The notes: generated by a model not told the origin, from the letters alone. A DNA stretch of 12,316 bases from an uncultured bacterium (GCA_937975525.1 CALJUJ010000666.1:1-12316); one strand, 5' to 3'; positions 5,896-12,316 are shown, numbered from the stretch's first letter. Translations and numbers: made by a program.

Positions 5896-7518
5896 TCACC
5901 TCGTTCGTGCGGGGAGGATCGGGTCGATCAGCACCCCGGGGTTCAGGATCGCGCTCGGATCGAGGCTGCTCTTCGCCGACCGTAGCGCGGCGGCAAACGG
6001 CTCCGGGCGTTGTCCGTCGTACCATGGTCGGTGGTCGCGTCCTACCGCGTGATGGTGTGTGACGGGTCCCGCGTGACGCAGGAGCGCTTCTGCGGCTGCT
6101 GCCTTGATCGCGTCCCCTCGCTGTACCAGCGCACCGCGGCGGCCGGGAGCGATGACGCTGTAGTAGGGTGCGGGGCCGTCGGGGTAGACGTGCGTGAAGC
6201 GACACGTCACGCTGCCGCCGCCGCATACCTGCTCGAGCGCCTCCTCGACGGCGCGGGTGACGCCCTGGTGGAACGCCGCGAAGCGATCCCAGGTGACGGC
6301 GGTTTCGAAGGTTTCGACGATCATTCCGAGCGCGACCAGCGCGTCGCGGAGATAGGGAGCACCGAGGAAGGACTGGCGCCAGGCACCCGCCGATCCACTA
6401 CGGTCGCCCACCACCTGCTCACGCGTCGCACCGGCGCCCGGTGGTACGACGCCGGCGTGGTCGCGAACGCACTCGATGGCGCGGGCCATCCATGCGTCGA
6501 GGCCGTGATCGGCGGACTCGAAGGCCAGCAGCAGGACATGTCGGCTGCCGTCGCCGGCGCCTGCAGTCTGGGCTTCCCGGGCGTCGAGGAGGCGGCAGTT
6601 CGCTGGATAGAGGCCCGCTTGTGCGATGGCGCGCACGCAAGCCACCGCCGCATCGAAGGAAGCAAAGGTGGCACTGGTGGCATTCCGGTAGCGCGGACGA
6701 TCCTGCAAGCGCATCCACGCCTCGGTGATGACTCCGAGGGTCCCCTCGGAGCCGATGAACATGCGGTCCGGGCTCGGTCCCGCGCCGGAGCCCGGCAGGC
6801 GGCGGGTTGCGATCGTTCCGCCCGGAGTGACGACACGCAGCGATTCGACGAAGTCGTCGATGTGGGTGTAGAGCGTCGCGTAGTGGCCACCGGATCGAGT
6901 GGCGATCCAGCCGCCGAGCGTCGAGAACTCGAACGACTGGGGGAAGTGGCGCAGCGTCAGCCCGTGCGGCCGCAGCCCTTCCTCGAGCGCCGGCCCGAAG
7001 ATGCCGGCTTGGATCCGAGCCGCGCGGCTTTCGCGATCGACCTCGAGTATCTGATCGAAATGGCGGAGATCGAGGGAGATCGCGCCGCGATAGTGATCTC
7101 CTACGCGCGCTTCGGTGCCGCCGACGACGCTACTGCCGCCGCCGTAGGGAAGGACGGCAATGTCGTCGGTCGAGCACCAGTCGAGGATGTCGACCAGCTC
7201 GCCTTCGGACGTCGGCAACGCCACCAGGTCGGGCGCCACGCTGAAGTCGCGTGTGAGAGCGCGCGCGACGTCGCGAAAGCTCTTGCCGTACGTGTGCCCG
7301 GCACGCTCGAGAGGATCGGCGGTCACGCGACTGCGCAACGCCGGCGGCGCGGCGACGCGTGGGGTGCGGAGAACGATCGAGTCGATGTGCGGCGGTTCGT
7401 CGGCGACGACCTCGTCGAGCCCGAAGCGTTCGGCCAGCAGCGCACCGAGCTTCGTCTGCTCTTCGGCCGTCGGGCCCTCGCCCTCCCAGCCCCAGCCCCA
7501 GAACTTGCGCTGCTTCAT
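5896..7518 (-). CDS. FAD-binding oxidase, alkylglycerone-phosphate synthase (AGPS)-like
   Basis: A 540-residue flavoprotein of the vanillyl-alcohol-oxidase/PCMH superfamily. The FAD-binding half carries the PP-loop PYGGGSSVVGG (124-134), HFPQSFEFSTLGGWIATRSGG (191-211) and GSEGTLGVITEAWMRL (257-272). The C-terminal half carries the HHH motif at 488-490 (HHHAVGRDHRPW), a hallmark of AGPS, and the usual ending LDPSAILNPGVL. In eukaryotes AGPS swaps the acyl group of acyl-dihydroxyacetone phosphate for a fatty alcohol in ether-lipid synthesis. Bacterial relatives include likely dehydrogenases of other hydroxy compounds, so ether-lipid synthesis is possible but not shown. The start ATG at 7518-7516 has GAGG seven bases upstream, and the WGWG stretch just after the start is typical of the bacterial relatives. 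The citrate-synthase-like gene follows by 3 bases. Confidence 0.87.
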   Translation of the reverse strand: MKQRKFWGWGWEGEGPTAEEQTKLGALLAERFGLDEVVADEPPHIDSIVLRTPRVAAPPALRSRVTADPLERAGHTYGKSFRDVARALTRDFSVAPDLVALPTSEGELVDILDWCSTDDIAVLPYGGGSSVVGGTEARVGDHYRGAISLDLRHFDQILEVDRESRAARIQAGIFGPALEEGLRPHGLTLRHFPQSFEFSTLGGWIATRSGGHYATLYTHIDDFVESLRVVTPGGTIATRRLPGSGAGPSPDRMFIGSEGTLGVITEAWMRLQDRPRYRNATSATFASFDAAVACVRAIAQAGLYPANCRLLDAREAQTAGAGDGSRHVLLLAFESADHGLDAWMARAIECVRDHAGVVPPGAGATREQVVGDRSGSAGAWRQSFLGAPYLRDALVALGMIVETFETAVTWDRFAAFHQGVTRAVEEALEQVCGGGSVTCRFTHVYPDGPAPYYSVIAPGRRGALVQRGDAIKAAAAEALLRHAGPVTHHHAVGRDHRPWYDGQRPEPFAAALRSAKSSLDPSAILNPGVLIDPILPARTR

Positions 7519-7546
7519 CTCGACGCCTCGCGCTTCTCGGGCTCCA

Positions 7547-7574
7547 GCCTACCTCGGGGTGCCCCGACGTAGGC
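7547..7574. repeat. 28-bp imperfect palindrome upstream of the FAD oxidase
   Basis: GCCTAC (7547-7552) pairs with GTAGGC (7569-7574), and TCGGGG (7554-7559) pairs with CCCCGA (7562-7567), with one C/C mismatch between the two blocks and almost no loop. It lies 29-56 bases before the FAD oxidase start codon. The symmetry suits an operator for a dimeric regulator; as RNA it would be a tight hairpin. Neither role is proven. Confidence 0.45.
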
Positions 7575-7618
7575 CGTCGTGACCATGGCAGCCTCGCTGC
7601 CGCGATGGGCTGGTTTGC

Positions 7619-7641
7619 CACCGGCGCCGATCGGCGCGGTG
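7619..7641. repeat. Second GC-rich palindrome in the same gap
   Basis: CACC (7619-7622) and GCGCCGA (7624-7630) pair with TCGGCGC (7631-7637) and GGTG (7638-7641), with a single unpaired G at 7623. In the minus direction it lies 92-114 bases after the stop of the small membrane protein gene, where a terminator-like hairpin would be plausible, but it has no loop in DNA form and no U-tract follows. Low confidence. Confidence 0.3.
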
Positions 7642-7732
7642 GCGCCGGCAACCGCGGGGCAGGAGCATGGGGCGAGGCACGGTTCGCGGTGCGCCGGCAC
7701 ACGGCGCCGTCGAGGGCACCGGGCGCCACGCG

Positions 7733-8053
7733 CTACGGCTGCTCGATCGCTGCCAACTCCTCGTCGAGTGGCAACGGAAGTCGGCGCTCGAGCAGGGAGT
7801 CGAGGGCGGCGCAGACCAGCGACACCGCAAAGATGCCGAGCAATGGGAGGAACGTAAACGATTCGATGGACAAGAAGCCGCCACCGAGGAGGACGACGAG
7901 GTCGAGGAAGGAGATCGCGATCGAAATCCCGACCAGCGTGTTGATCGACGCCTTGATGCGCAACAGCCGCGTTCCGACCATCAGCAGGCCCAGGTAGGCG
8001 AGGGCCAGGAAGAAGTAATACGGAATGACGACTAACCAGTGCAGCGCTCCCAC
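7733..8053 (-). CDS. Small three-helix membrane protein of unknown function
   Basis: I do not recognise the family. The 106-residue protein has three predicted membrane segments at about 6-27, 38-60 and 65-85, short loops, and an acidic C-terminal tail (DEELAAIEQP). The hydrophobic pattern and phenylalanine/isoleucine-rich composition differ from the arginine/alanine-rich shadow frames nearby, which supports a real gene. The start is GTG at 8053-8051, preceded by GAGGAGAA seven bases upstream, a strong ribosome binding site. It lies 69 bases after the second acyl-CoA dehydrogenase gene on the same strand and is probably read with it. An inner-membrane location is likely. No catalytic residue or ligand-binding motif is visible. 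Confidence 0.72.
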   Translation of the reverse strand: MGALHWLVVIPYYFFLALAYLGLLMVGTRLLRIKASINTLVGISIAISFLDLVVLLGGGFLSIESFTFLPLLGIFAVSLVCAALDSLLERRLPLPLDEELAAIEQP

Positions 8054-8122
8054 GGCAATTCTCCTCGATACTCGTGCGTTTCTCGACTGCTGTCAGATCG
8101 GTCCGTCGAACACAACCACGCT

Positions 8123-8662
8123 TCACCAGCCGGCCATCGTCGCCGCACGGGCGCGGTGGAAGCGCGCCTCGCCGAGGTAGGATCGGTCGAATACGGAGCG
8201 CCGGAACCAGAGCTGCAGGTCGAATTCCCACGTGAAACCGATGCCTCCGTGGATCTCGGTGGACACGCGCACGACCCGGTCGAAGACGTCGGCGAGGTGT
8301 GCCTTGGCGAGCGCGGCGTGGCGCTCGGCGTGGTCCTGGATGTGGTCGTACGCGTGCGCAGCGTACCACCAGAGCGACAGCGCCGGCTCGAGCTCGGTGG
8401 CGCAGTCGGCCAGCTGGTGCTTGACCGCCTGGAAGGCGCCGATGATCCGACCGAACTGCTCGCGCTGCTTCGCGTAGTCGACGGCCATGTCGAGAGCCCG
8501 CCGCGCGCCGCCGTAGGCGTCCGCCGCGATGAGGATGCAACCGGCATCGAATGCCCGCTGCACCGCCACGGCGTCGCCGATCGGCAACGCCGGCGCCTCG
8601 CTGAAACGCACCGAGTCCGCACGCCGCGTCATGCCCACGACGGACAGCGCATGCACGTCCAC
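8123..8662 (-). CDS. Acyl-CoA dehydrogenase, C-terminal half, cut off by an in-frame TGA (probable pseudogene part)
   Basis: 179 codons in exactly the frame of the upstream half, beginning directly after its TGA. They encode the C-terminal helical domain of an acyl-CoA dehydrogenase: ARRALDMAVDYAKQREQFG with FAVKHQLAD-type sequence following (GAFQAVKHQLAD), and the late motif EIHGGIGFTWEFDLQLWFRR. Such domains bind FAD across the subunit interface and form the tetramer. With the upstream half the total is about 361 residues, normal for the smaller partner of heteromeric acyl-CoA dehydrogenases. Independent translation would need GTG at 8662 or ATG at 8632 and neither has a good ribosome binding site, so this half is likely silent unless the TGA is read through. 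A sequencing error is the main alternative. Confidence 0.75.
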   Translation of the reverse strand: MDVHALSVVGMTRRADSVRFSEAPALPIGDAVAVQRAFDAGCILIAADAYGGARRALDMAVDYAKQREQFGRIIGAFQAVKHQLADCATELEPALSLWWYAAHAYDHIQDHAERHAALAKAHLADVFDRVVRVSTEIHGGIGFTWEFDLQLWFRRSVFDRSYLGEARFHRARAATMAGW

Positions 8663-9208
8663 TCACCCGGCGCCGCACGCGACGCAGCACAACCCCGGCC
8701 CGTCTTCCGCCTGCGCGGCCGCCACCACCCAGTCGGCGACCACAGCGCCCGGCACGATCGATTTGACGCCGCTCAGCTTGCCGCCTTCCACCCGCGCGGT
8801 CATGTCCTCCGGCTGCCAGACGCCGCCGGGCTCGCCGAGGGCCGTCGCCGCAATCGAGGTGCCGGCGGCGAGTCGCGGCAACCACTCGCTTGCGGGAGCA
8901 CTGTCGCCGCCGGCTCGTAGGGCCGCGACGGCCATCGTGTGTGCCAGGAAGGGACCGGGTGTCGCCGCGTAGCCGAGCTCTTCGGCCGCGAGCGCAACGT
9001 CGAGCAGCTCGAGCCCCGATCCGCCATGAGCTTCGGGAGCCTGAAGCCCGGTGAGGCCGAGCTCGGCGAGGGCGCCCCACAGGTGCGCGTCGTGTCCTGT
9101 TTCCGTCTCCATGATCGCGCGTACCCGTGATGTCGGGCACTGCTCGGCCAGAAAGCGGCGCACCGTTTCCTTCAGCAGTAGCTGCTCGTCCGATAGTCCG
9201 AAGTCCAT
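8663..9208 (-). CDS. Acyl-CoA dehydrogenase, N-terminal half, ended early by TGA
   Basis: 181 residues beginning MDFGLSDEQLLLKETVRRFL, the classic acyl-CoA dehydrogenase N-terminus, followed by the N-terminal helical domain (ELGLTGLQAPEAHGGSGL at about 47-64) and part of the middle beta domain (LPRLAAGTSIAATALGEPGG). Translation stops at TGA 8665-8663, immediately before the sequence that continues the fold, in the same frame. A single GGA-to-TGA change would explain it, since a glycine is common there in the family. Acyl-CoA dehydrogenases make the 2,3 double bond in acyl-CoA and pass electrons to electron-transfer flavoprotein; this half alone would lack the C-terminal domain. The start ATG at 9208 fits the family N-terminus; an in-frame ATG at 9253 overlaps the previous gene. 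It lies 22 bases after the partner dehydrogenase. Confidence 0.82.
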   Translation of the reverse strand: MDFGLSDEQLLLKETVRRFLAEQCPTSRVRAIMETETGHDAHLWGALAELGLTGLQAPEAHGGSGLELLDVALAAEELGYAATPGPFLAHTMAVAALRAGGDSAPASEWLPRLAAGTSIAATALGEPGGVWQPEDMTARVEGGKLSGVKSIVPGAVVADWVVAAAQAEDGPGLCCVACGAG

Positions 9209-9230
9209 GGTTCGTTCTCGCCGAAGTCGC

Positions 9231-10460
9231 TCAGCGTGGGCGGCCGGCGTCATCGCGCGGCAGCCCGAGGCCCCGTTCGCCGATGACGTTGCGCTGGATG
9301 TTGGCGGTGCCACCGGCGATCAGCATACCGAGCGACCACATGAATGCGTTCAAGAACATGCCGTTCGCCGGAGCGGACTCCTCGCCCGGGGCGAGCAGGC
9401 CGGTCTCGCCGAGCAGGTCCATGGCGAGCTTCGCGGTCTCGTAGCCGAGTTGCGTGCCGTACAGCTTCGTCACCAGGCCGGTCAGGCCAGGCTCCTGGCG
9501 GCGGGCCTGCATCGTCAGCAGGCGGTAGCCATGATACTCGCTGGCGAGAACCTTGGCTTCGGCCGCGACGATCGCGTCGCGCAGAACCGGGTCGTCGATG
9601 GCCCGCGCGCCACGCCGCTCGATCGCGTGCGCCATGAAGATCACGCCGTCGAGGGTCCTTCGGCTGAAGACCGAATTCCCGATGAGCGCCCGTTCGTGCT
9701 TGAGGGTCGACCGGCTCACCTTCCACCCCTGGCCGCGCGGGCCGACCAGGTTGCCGACGGGAACGCGCACGTTGTCGAGGAAGACTTCGTTGAAATCCGC
9801 CTCACCCGTCATCTGCCGTAGCGGGCGTACGTCGATGCCGGGCGTCTTCATGTCGATCAGCAAATAGCTGATGCCGTCGTGCTTGGCCGCGTCCGGTTCC
9901 GTACGGACCAGGCAGAACATCCAATCCGCCGTCTCGGCATTGGAGGTCCAGATCTTGTGCCCGTTCACCACCCAGAAGTCGCCGTCGAGCTCGGCCCGGG
10001 TTCGCAGCGACGCCAGGTCGCTGCCGGATCCGGGCTCGCTGTAGCCCTGACACCACGTGATCTTGCCGAGCAGGGTGTCGCGGACGAAGCGCTCGCGCTG
10101 CTCCTCGGTGCCGTGCTCGACGAGGGTGGGGGCGAGCATGCTCGGTCCCTGGCCCATCAGCTCGTGGGGAGCCTTGGCGCGCTTGAACTCCTCGAAGATG
10201 ATCGCTCCGGCCAGCGGGTCGGGGGGCTGCTCGCCGCCGCCGTAGCGCTTGGGAATGTGGCGGTACAGGTAGCCGCGATCGATGGCGCGCATCCGGAAGC
10301 GGGTGGCGCGCTCGTCGGTGCGCGCCACCATGCCGAACGCGGCTGCCGTCGGGTCGGGCGCCGGCGCAGCGTCGACGTCCTCCTGGGTCCAGTTCTCGGC
10401 GAGAAACGCGCGCACTTCGTCGCGAAATTCCTGATACTCGTCGCTGTACTCGAGATTCAT
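9231..10460 (-). CDS. Acyl-CoA dehydrogenase, full length, probable partner of the split one
   Basis: A 409-residue acyl-CoA dehydrogenase with all three domains. The flavin-contacting stretch WCQGYSEPGSGSDLASLRT is at 136-154, VVNGHKIWTSNAETADW at 164-180, and FNEVFLDNVRVP at 223-234. Near the C-terminus, IAGGTANIQRNVIGERGLGL replaces the YEGT motif of medium-chain enzymes, so the catalytic glutamate is probably Glu256 in KHERALIG, as in FadE26-like enzymes; that is inference. Two adjacent acyl-CoA dehydrogenase genes of unequal length are typical of heterotetrameric enzymes acting on bulky acyl-CoAs such as steroid side chains. The start is ATG at 10460-10458, with GAGG seven bases upstream; a TTG at 10487 is less likely. 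A PsrA-type palindrome lies 24 bases upstream of the start. Confidence 0.93.
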   Translation of the reverse strand: MNLEYSDEYQEFRDEVRAFLAENWTQEDVDAAPAPDPTAAAFGMVARTDERATRFRMRAIDRGYLYRHIPKRYGGGEQPPDPLAGAIIFEEFKRAKAPHELMGQGPSMLAPTLVEHGTEEQRERFVRDTLLGKITWCQGYSEPGSGSDLASLRTRAELDGDFWVVNGHKIWTSNAETADWMFCLVRTEPDAAKHDGISYLLIDMKTPGIDVRPLRQMTGEADFNEVFLDNVRVPVGNLVGPRGQGWKVSRSTLKHERALIGNSVFSRRTLDGVIFMAHAIERRGARAIDDPVLRDAIVAAEAKVLASEYHGYRLLTMQARRQEPGLTGLVTKLYGTQLGYETAKLAMDLLGETGLLAPGEESAPANGMFLNAFMWSLGMLIAGGTANIQRNVIGERGLGLPRDDAGRPR

Positions 10461-10483
10461 CGCAGCCTCGTCCTCGACACGCG

Positions 10484-10499
10484 CCAAACGACCGTTTGG
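10484..10499. promoter_or_regulatory. PsrA-type operator palindrome upstream of the acyl-CoA dehydrogenase pair
   Basis: CCAAACGACCGTTTGG has perfect 7-bp arms around a 2-base centre, which can be read as CAAAC-N4-GTTTG. This matches the (G/C)AAAC-N2-4-GTTT(G/C) pattern reported for PsrA, a TetR-family regulator of fatty-acid oxidation in Pseudomonas. It lies in the 53-base gap between tupA and the first acyl-CoA dehydrogenase gene, 24-39 bases before the start codon, where a repressor would block a promoter. The regulator gene itself is not in the window. Confidence 0.62.
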
Positions 10500-10513
10500 G
10501 GGAACGGCTGTGC

Positions 10514-11485
10514 TTAGCGCACGCCCGCCGGGTCGGCAACCTGGCCAGGATCCACGCCGCCGGCTGGCGTCGCCTCAGCCGCTGCGGGCGGCCGAACTGG
10601 ATGGAAGAGAACCTCCCCGTCGATGCGGAACGCACCGATCGCCTCCTGGCCTGCGGGCCCGGTCATCCATTCGACGAAGCGCTTGCCCGCTTCGCTCGCC
10701 ACGTGGGGATGGCGCTCCGGATTCACCCGAATCACTCCGTACGGGTTGCGCAGGGGCGGGTCGCCTTCGACGATGATGTCGAGGTCGTCGCGGTTACGGA
10801 ACGAGAGCCAGGTGCCGCGATCCGACAACGTGTACGCCTGCATCGCGTTCGCCGTGTTCAAGGTTGCGCCCATGCCTGCCCCCGCGGAACGGTACCAGCC
10901 GGTCGGCATGCTGCCGGGGTCGAGGCCGGCGCGCGCCCACAGCCGCATCTCTGCACGGTGCGTACCGGAGTCGTCGCCGCGCGAAACGAACGGGGCCTGG
11001 TTCGCGGCGATGTGCCGGAGCGCGAGCAGGATGCTCGGTGCGCCTGCAGCACGGGCTGCACGACGCACGCCGGCCGGGTCGTCACTGGGACCCACGAGCA
11101 CGAAGTCGTTGAACATCACGTCGTGGCGGGCGACGCCATGGCCGGCGGCGACGAACGCTTCCTCGGCCTGGCGGTCGTGCACCAGCAGAACGTCGGCGTC
11201 GCCTGCCTCGGCGATGCGCAGCGCCGCCCCGGTGCCGACGGCAACGACGCGTACGGAGATGCCCGTAGCCGCTTGGAATCGTGGAAGCAGGTAGGCGAGA
11301 AGCCCCGAGTTTTCGGTGGACGTCGTCGACGCGAGCGTCAGGGTCGCCGCCGACATCGCAGGCGGCACGACCAGATGCAGCAACACTGCGAGCCCGACGG
11401 CAGTGGCGCTCCGCCCAACCCGACGCGATCGCCGTCGCGGCGCTGCCACGATGGATCTTCCAACTCTTGCGTTCAGCTCGATCAC
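10514..11485 (-). CDS. tupA: Tungstate ABC transporter, periplasmic substrate-binding protein
   Basis: A 323-residue extracytoplasmic binding protein with a long arginine-rich N-region and hydrophobic core (about 28-42), with cleavage near Ala46/Ala47. The mature part opens with LTLASTTSTENSGLL (49-63), the TTS signature of TupA proteins. It goes on with GTGAALRIAEAGDADVLLVHDR, MFNDFVLVGP (124-133), SRGDDSGTH (168-176), GWYRSAGAGMGATLNTANAM and NPYGVIRVNP, all typical of TupA. It captures tungstate in the periplasm for the TupB-TupC importer; molybdate or a related oxyanion is the alternative. The start is GTG at 11485-11483, overlapping the tupC stop as GTGA, with GAGGAGAG upstream, so translation is probably coupled. 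The proline/alanine-rich C-terminal tail looks nonessential. Confidence 0.92.
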   Translation of the reverse strand: MIELNARVGRSIVAAPRRRSRRVGRSATAVGLAVLLHLVVPPAMSAATLTLASTTSTENSGLLAYLLPRFQAATGISVRVVAVGTGAALRIAEAGDADVLLVHDRQAEEAFVAAGHGVARHDVMFNDFVLVGPSDDPAGVRRAARAAGAPSILLALRHIAANQAPFVSRGDDSGTHRAEMRLWARAGLDPGSMPTGWYRSAGAGMGATLNTANAMQAYTLSDRGTWLSFRNRDDLDIIVEGDPPLRNPYGVIRVNPERHPHVASEAGKRFVEWMTGPAGQEAIGAFRIDGEVLFHPVRPPAAAEATPAGGVDPGQVADPAGVR

Positions 11486-12207
11486 ACTAGCTCTCCTCGG
11501 ATGAACGCCGCGGCCTCGCGGCTGTCCGGCTGCGTGAAGAATTGCTCGGCCGGCAGGTGCTCCAGGAGCCGGCCGCCGTGAAGGAAGACGACGTCCTTCG
11601 CCAGACGCCGCGCCTGCCCGAGGTCGTGCGTCGTCATCACGACCTTGCAGCCCTCGGCGGCGATCTCGGCGACGATCGCCTCGATGCGTCGCGTCGCGTG
11701 CGGGTCGAGGTTCGTCGTCGGCTCGTCCAAGAACAGCACCTCGGGATCGAGAAGCCAGGCGCGTGCGAGCGACAAGCGCTGCTGCTCTCCGGCGGAAAGC
11801 ACGCGAGCGGCGCGATCGGCGAGGGGTGCGAGACCGGTTCGCTCGAGCATCTGGGTCACCCGCTGCTGTGCTTCAGCCCGTGTCGTGCCCCGCAGCGCCA
11901 GCCCGTAGCGGAGATTGGCGCCGACCGAGCGCCGGAGCAACACCGGGCGGTCGAAGACCATGGCCTGCCGTTCCCGAACGGAGCCGTTCCCCGGGCCGGT
12001 CCACACGACCTCACCTGCGGTCGGCTCGAGCAGGCCGTGGGCAAGACGTAGCAGCAGGCTCTTGCCGGCTCCGTTCGGGCCGAGGATCGCGGTCGGACCG
12101 CCGGCCTCGATGCGCAGCCGTACCCCCTGCAGGAGGGTGCTCCCGTCCGCGGAGAAGCCGACGTTGCGCAACTCGAGCGGAAGGATCGACGGTCGCGCCG
12201 GGGTCAT
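11482..12207 (-). CDS. tupC: Tungstate ABC transporter, ATP-binding protein
   Basis: A 241-residue ABC ATPase that powers oxyanion import. Walker A is GPNGAGKS (43-50), the signature motif LSAGEQQRLSLARAW (137-151), Walker B VLFLDEP (157-163), the D-loop NLD (166-168), and the H-loop histidine is in TTHD (192-195). The Q-loop region MVFDRPVLLRRSV (83-95) has aspartate at 86 where ABC proteins of this type normally have glutamine (VFQRP). The start is ATG at 12207-12205, which overlaps the tupB stop as ATGA; an upstream in-frame start at 12237 would overlap tupB by 34 bases. The gene ends in the GTGA overlap with tupA. The order permease, ATPase, binding protein with 4-base overlaps points to one tightly coupled operon. 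Confidence 0.92.
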   Translation of the reverse strand: MTPARPSILPLELRNVGFSADGSTLLQGVRLRIEAGGPTAILGPNGAGKSLLLRLAHGLLEPTAGEVVWTGPGNGSVRERQAMVFDRPVLLRRSVGANLRYGLALRGTTRAEAQQRVTQMLERTGLAPLADRAARVLSAGEQQRLSLARAWLLDPEVLFLDEPTTNLDPHATRRIEAIVAEIAAEGCKVVMTTHDLGQARRLAKDVVFLHGGRLLEHLPAEQFFTQPDSREAAAFIRGELV

Positions 12208-12316
12208 GCGGCGCGGCTCGCGGCCACGTCGATCCACGCCGCCATGCCGTTGATCGTGAGCGACATCGCCAGCAGAACGATGCCGAGGGCCAGGGCCAAT
12301 GCCAAGTCGCCCTTGC
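12204..12316 (-). CDS. tupB: Tungstate ABC transporter permease, C-terminal end only
   Basis: Only the last 36 residues are in the window; the gene continues past the right edge. They begin KGDLALALALGIVLLAMSL, one hydrophobic membrane segment, and end in a short cytoplasmic tail, DVAASRAA. The KGD(F/L)-LALALGI ending is what I know from TupB-type permeases, and the TGA overlaps the tupC start as ATGA. TupB forms the inner-membrane channel. The assignment rests on this short match and on the neighbouring tupC and tupA. Confidence 0.8.
   Translation of the reverse strand, partial: KGDLALALALGIVLLAMSLTINGMAAWIDVAASRAA

Larger units (their letters stand above)
7519..7732. other. 214-bp noncoding gap with two inverted repeats upstream of the FAD oxidase
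   Basis: I see no credible gene here; the open frames are arginine/proline-rich GC artefacts. It holds two imperfect palindromes, listed separately, and is the longest untranslated stretch within the minus-strand set. A promoter for the FAD oxidase and citrate-synthase-like pair, or the end of the upstream transcript, could lie here. Confidence 0.5.

Noticed and set aside
6010..7572. Long plus-strand open frame (520 codons) opposite the FAD oxidase, and similar long frames at 697-1977 (plus), 3152-4150 (minus) and 7515-9140 (minus)
   Set aside because: Their products are arginine/alanine-rich with no family motif, while the opposite or overlapping frame encodes a recognisable enzyme. GC-rich DNA makes such stop-free shadow frames common.
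8630..8653. Possible selenocysteine insertion element after the in-frame TGA of the split acyl-CoA dehydrogenase
   Set aside because: Only a 5-bp stem with a 14-base loop can be drawn, no known acyl-CoA dehydrogenase uses selenocysteine, and the residue is expected to be glycine.
1..12316. Mobile elements, CRISPR arrays, tRNA or rRNA genes
   Set aside because: I saw no transposase or integrase motifs, no direct repeat arrays and no tRNA-like cloverleaf or rRNA sequence anywhere in the window.

Overview
The window is about 12.3 kb of GC-rich (roughly two-thirds G+C by eye) bacterial chromosome, densely packed with metabolic genes. Nothing in it looks like a mobile element, phage, CRISPR array or RNA gene. 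The gene types (paired acyl-CoA dehydrogenases, an Rv0130-type MaoC hydratase, an alkylglycerone-phosphate-synthase-like flavoprotein, a Grx4-type fusion and a tungstate ABC transporter) suggest a Gram-negative aerobic heterotroph that degrades lipids. A deltaproteobacterial or Binatota-like lineage would fit, but that is inference from gene content only.

Layout. (1) 1-2281, minus strand: MaoC-like hydratase, then a Gfo/Idh/MocA oxidoreductase, then a monothiol glutaredoxin/HesB-like/rhodanese fusion that runs off the left edge. (2) 2282-2437: a divergent promoter region. (3) 2438-4563, plus strand: thiC (thiamine pyrimidine synthesis), then a secreted WCPHC thioredoxin-fold protein that resembles the eukaryotic TXNDC12/AGR family. 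(4) 4569-4601: a perfect 13-bp hairpin between converging genes. (5) 4606-12316, all minus strand: tupB (partial), tupC and tupA (tungstate uptake, joined by 4-base stop/start overlaps), a pair of acyl-CoA dehydrogenase genes, a small three-helix membrane protein, an AGPS-like FAD oxidase, and a citrate-synthase-like gene 3 bases after it.

Four points deserve most attention. The second acyl-CoA dehydrogenase is split into two same-frame halves by a single TGA codon. The citrate-synthase homologue lacks the HGGAN active-site loop, including its catalytic histidine, while keeping the other catalytic residues. A palindrome of the PsrA type (CAAAC-N4-GTTTG) lies just upstream of the acyl-CoA dehydrogenase pair. 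ThiC carries an extra segment of about 55 residues in its N-terminal region.

How the genes may work together: the acyl-CoA dehydrogenase pair, the MaoC hydratase and the citrate-synthase homologue are consistent with acyl-CoA breakdown feeding central metabolism, with the pair probably under its own fatty-acid-responsive control. The tungstate transporter, thiC and glutaredoxin/rhodanese genes serve cofactor and sulfur/iron handling. I did not find a clearly new multi-gene system. The novelty lies in odd versions of known families.
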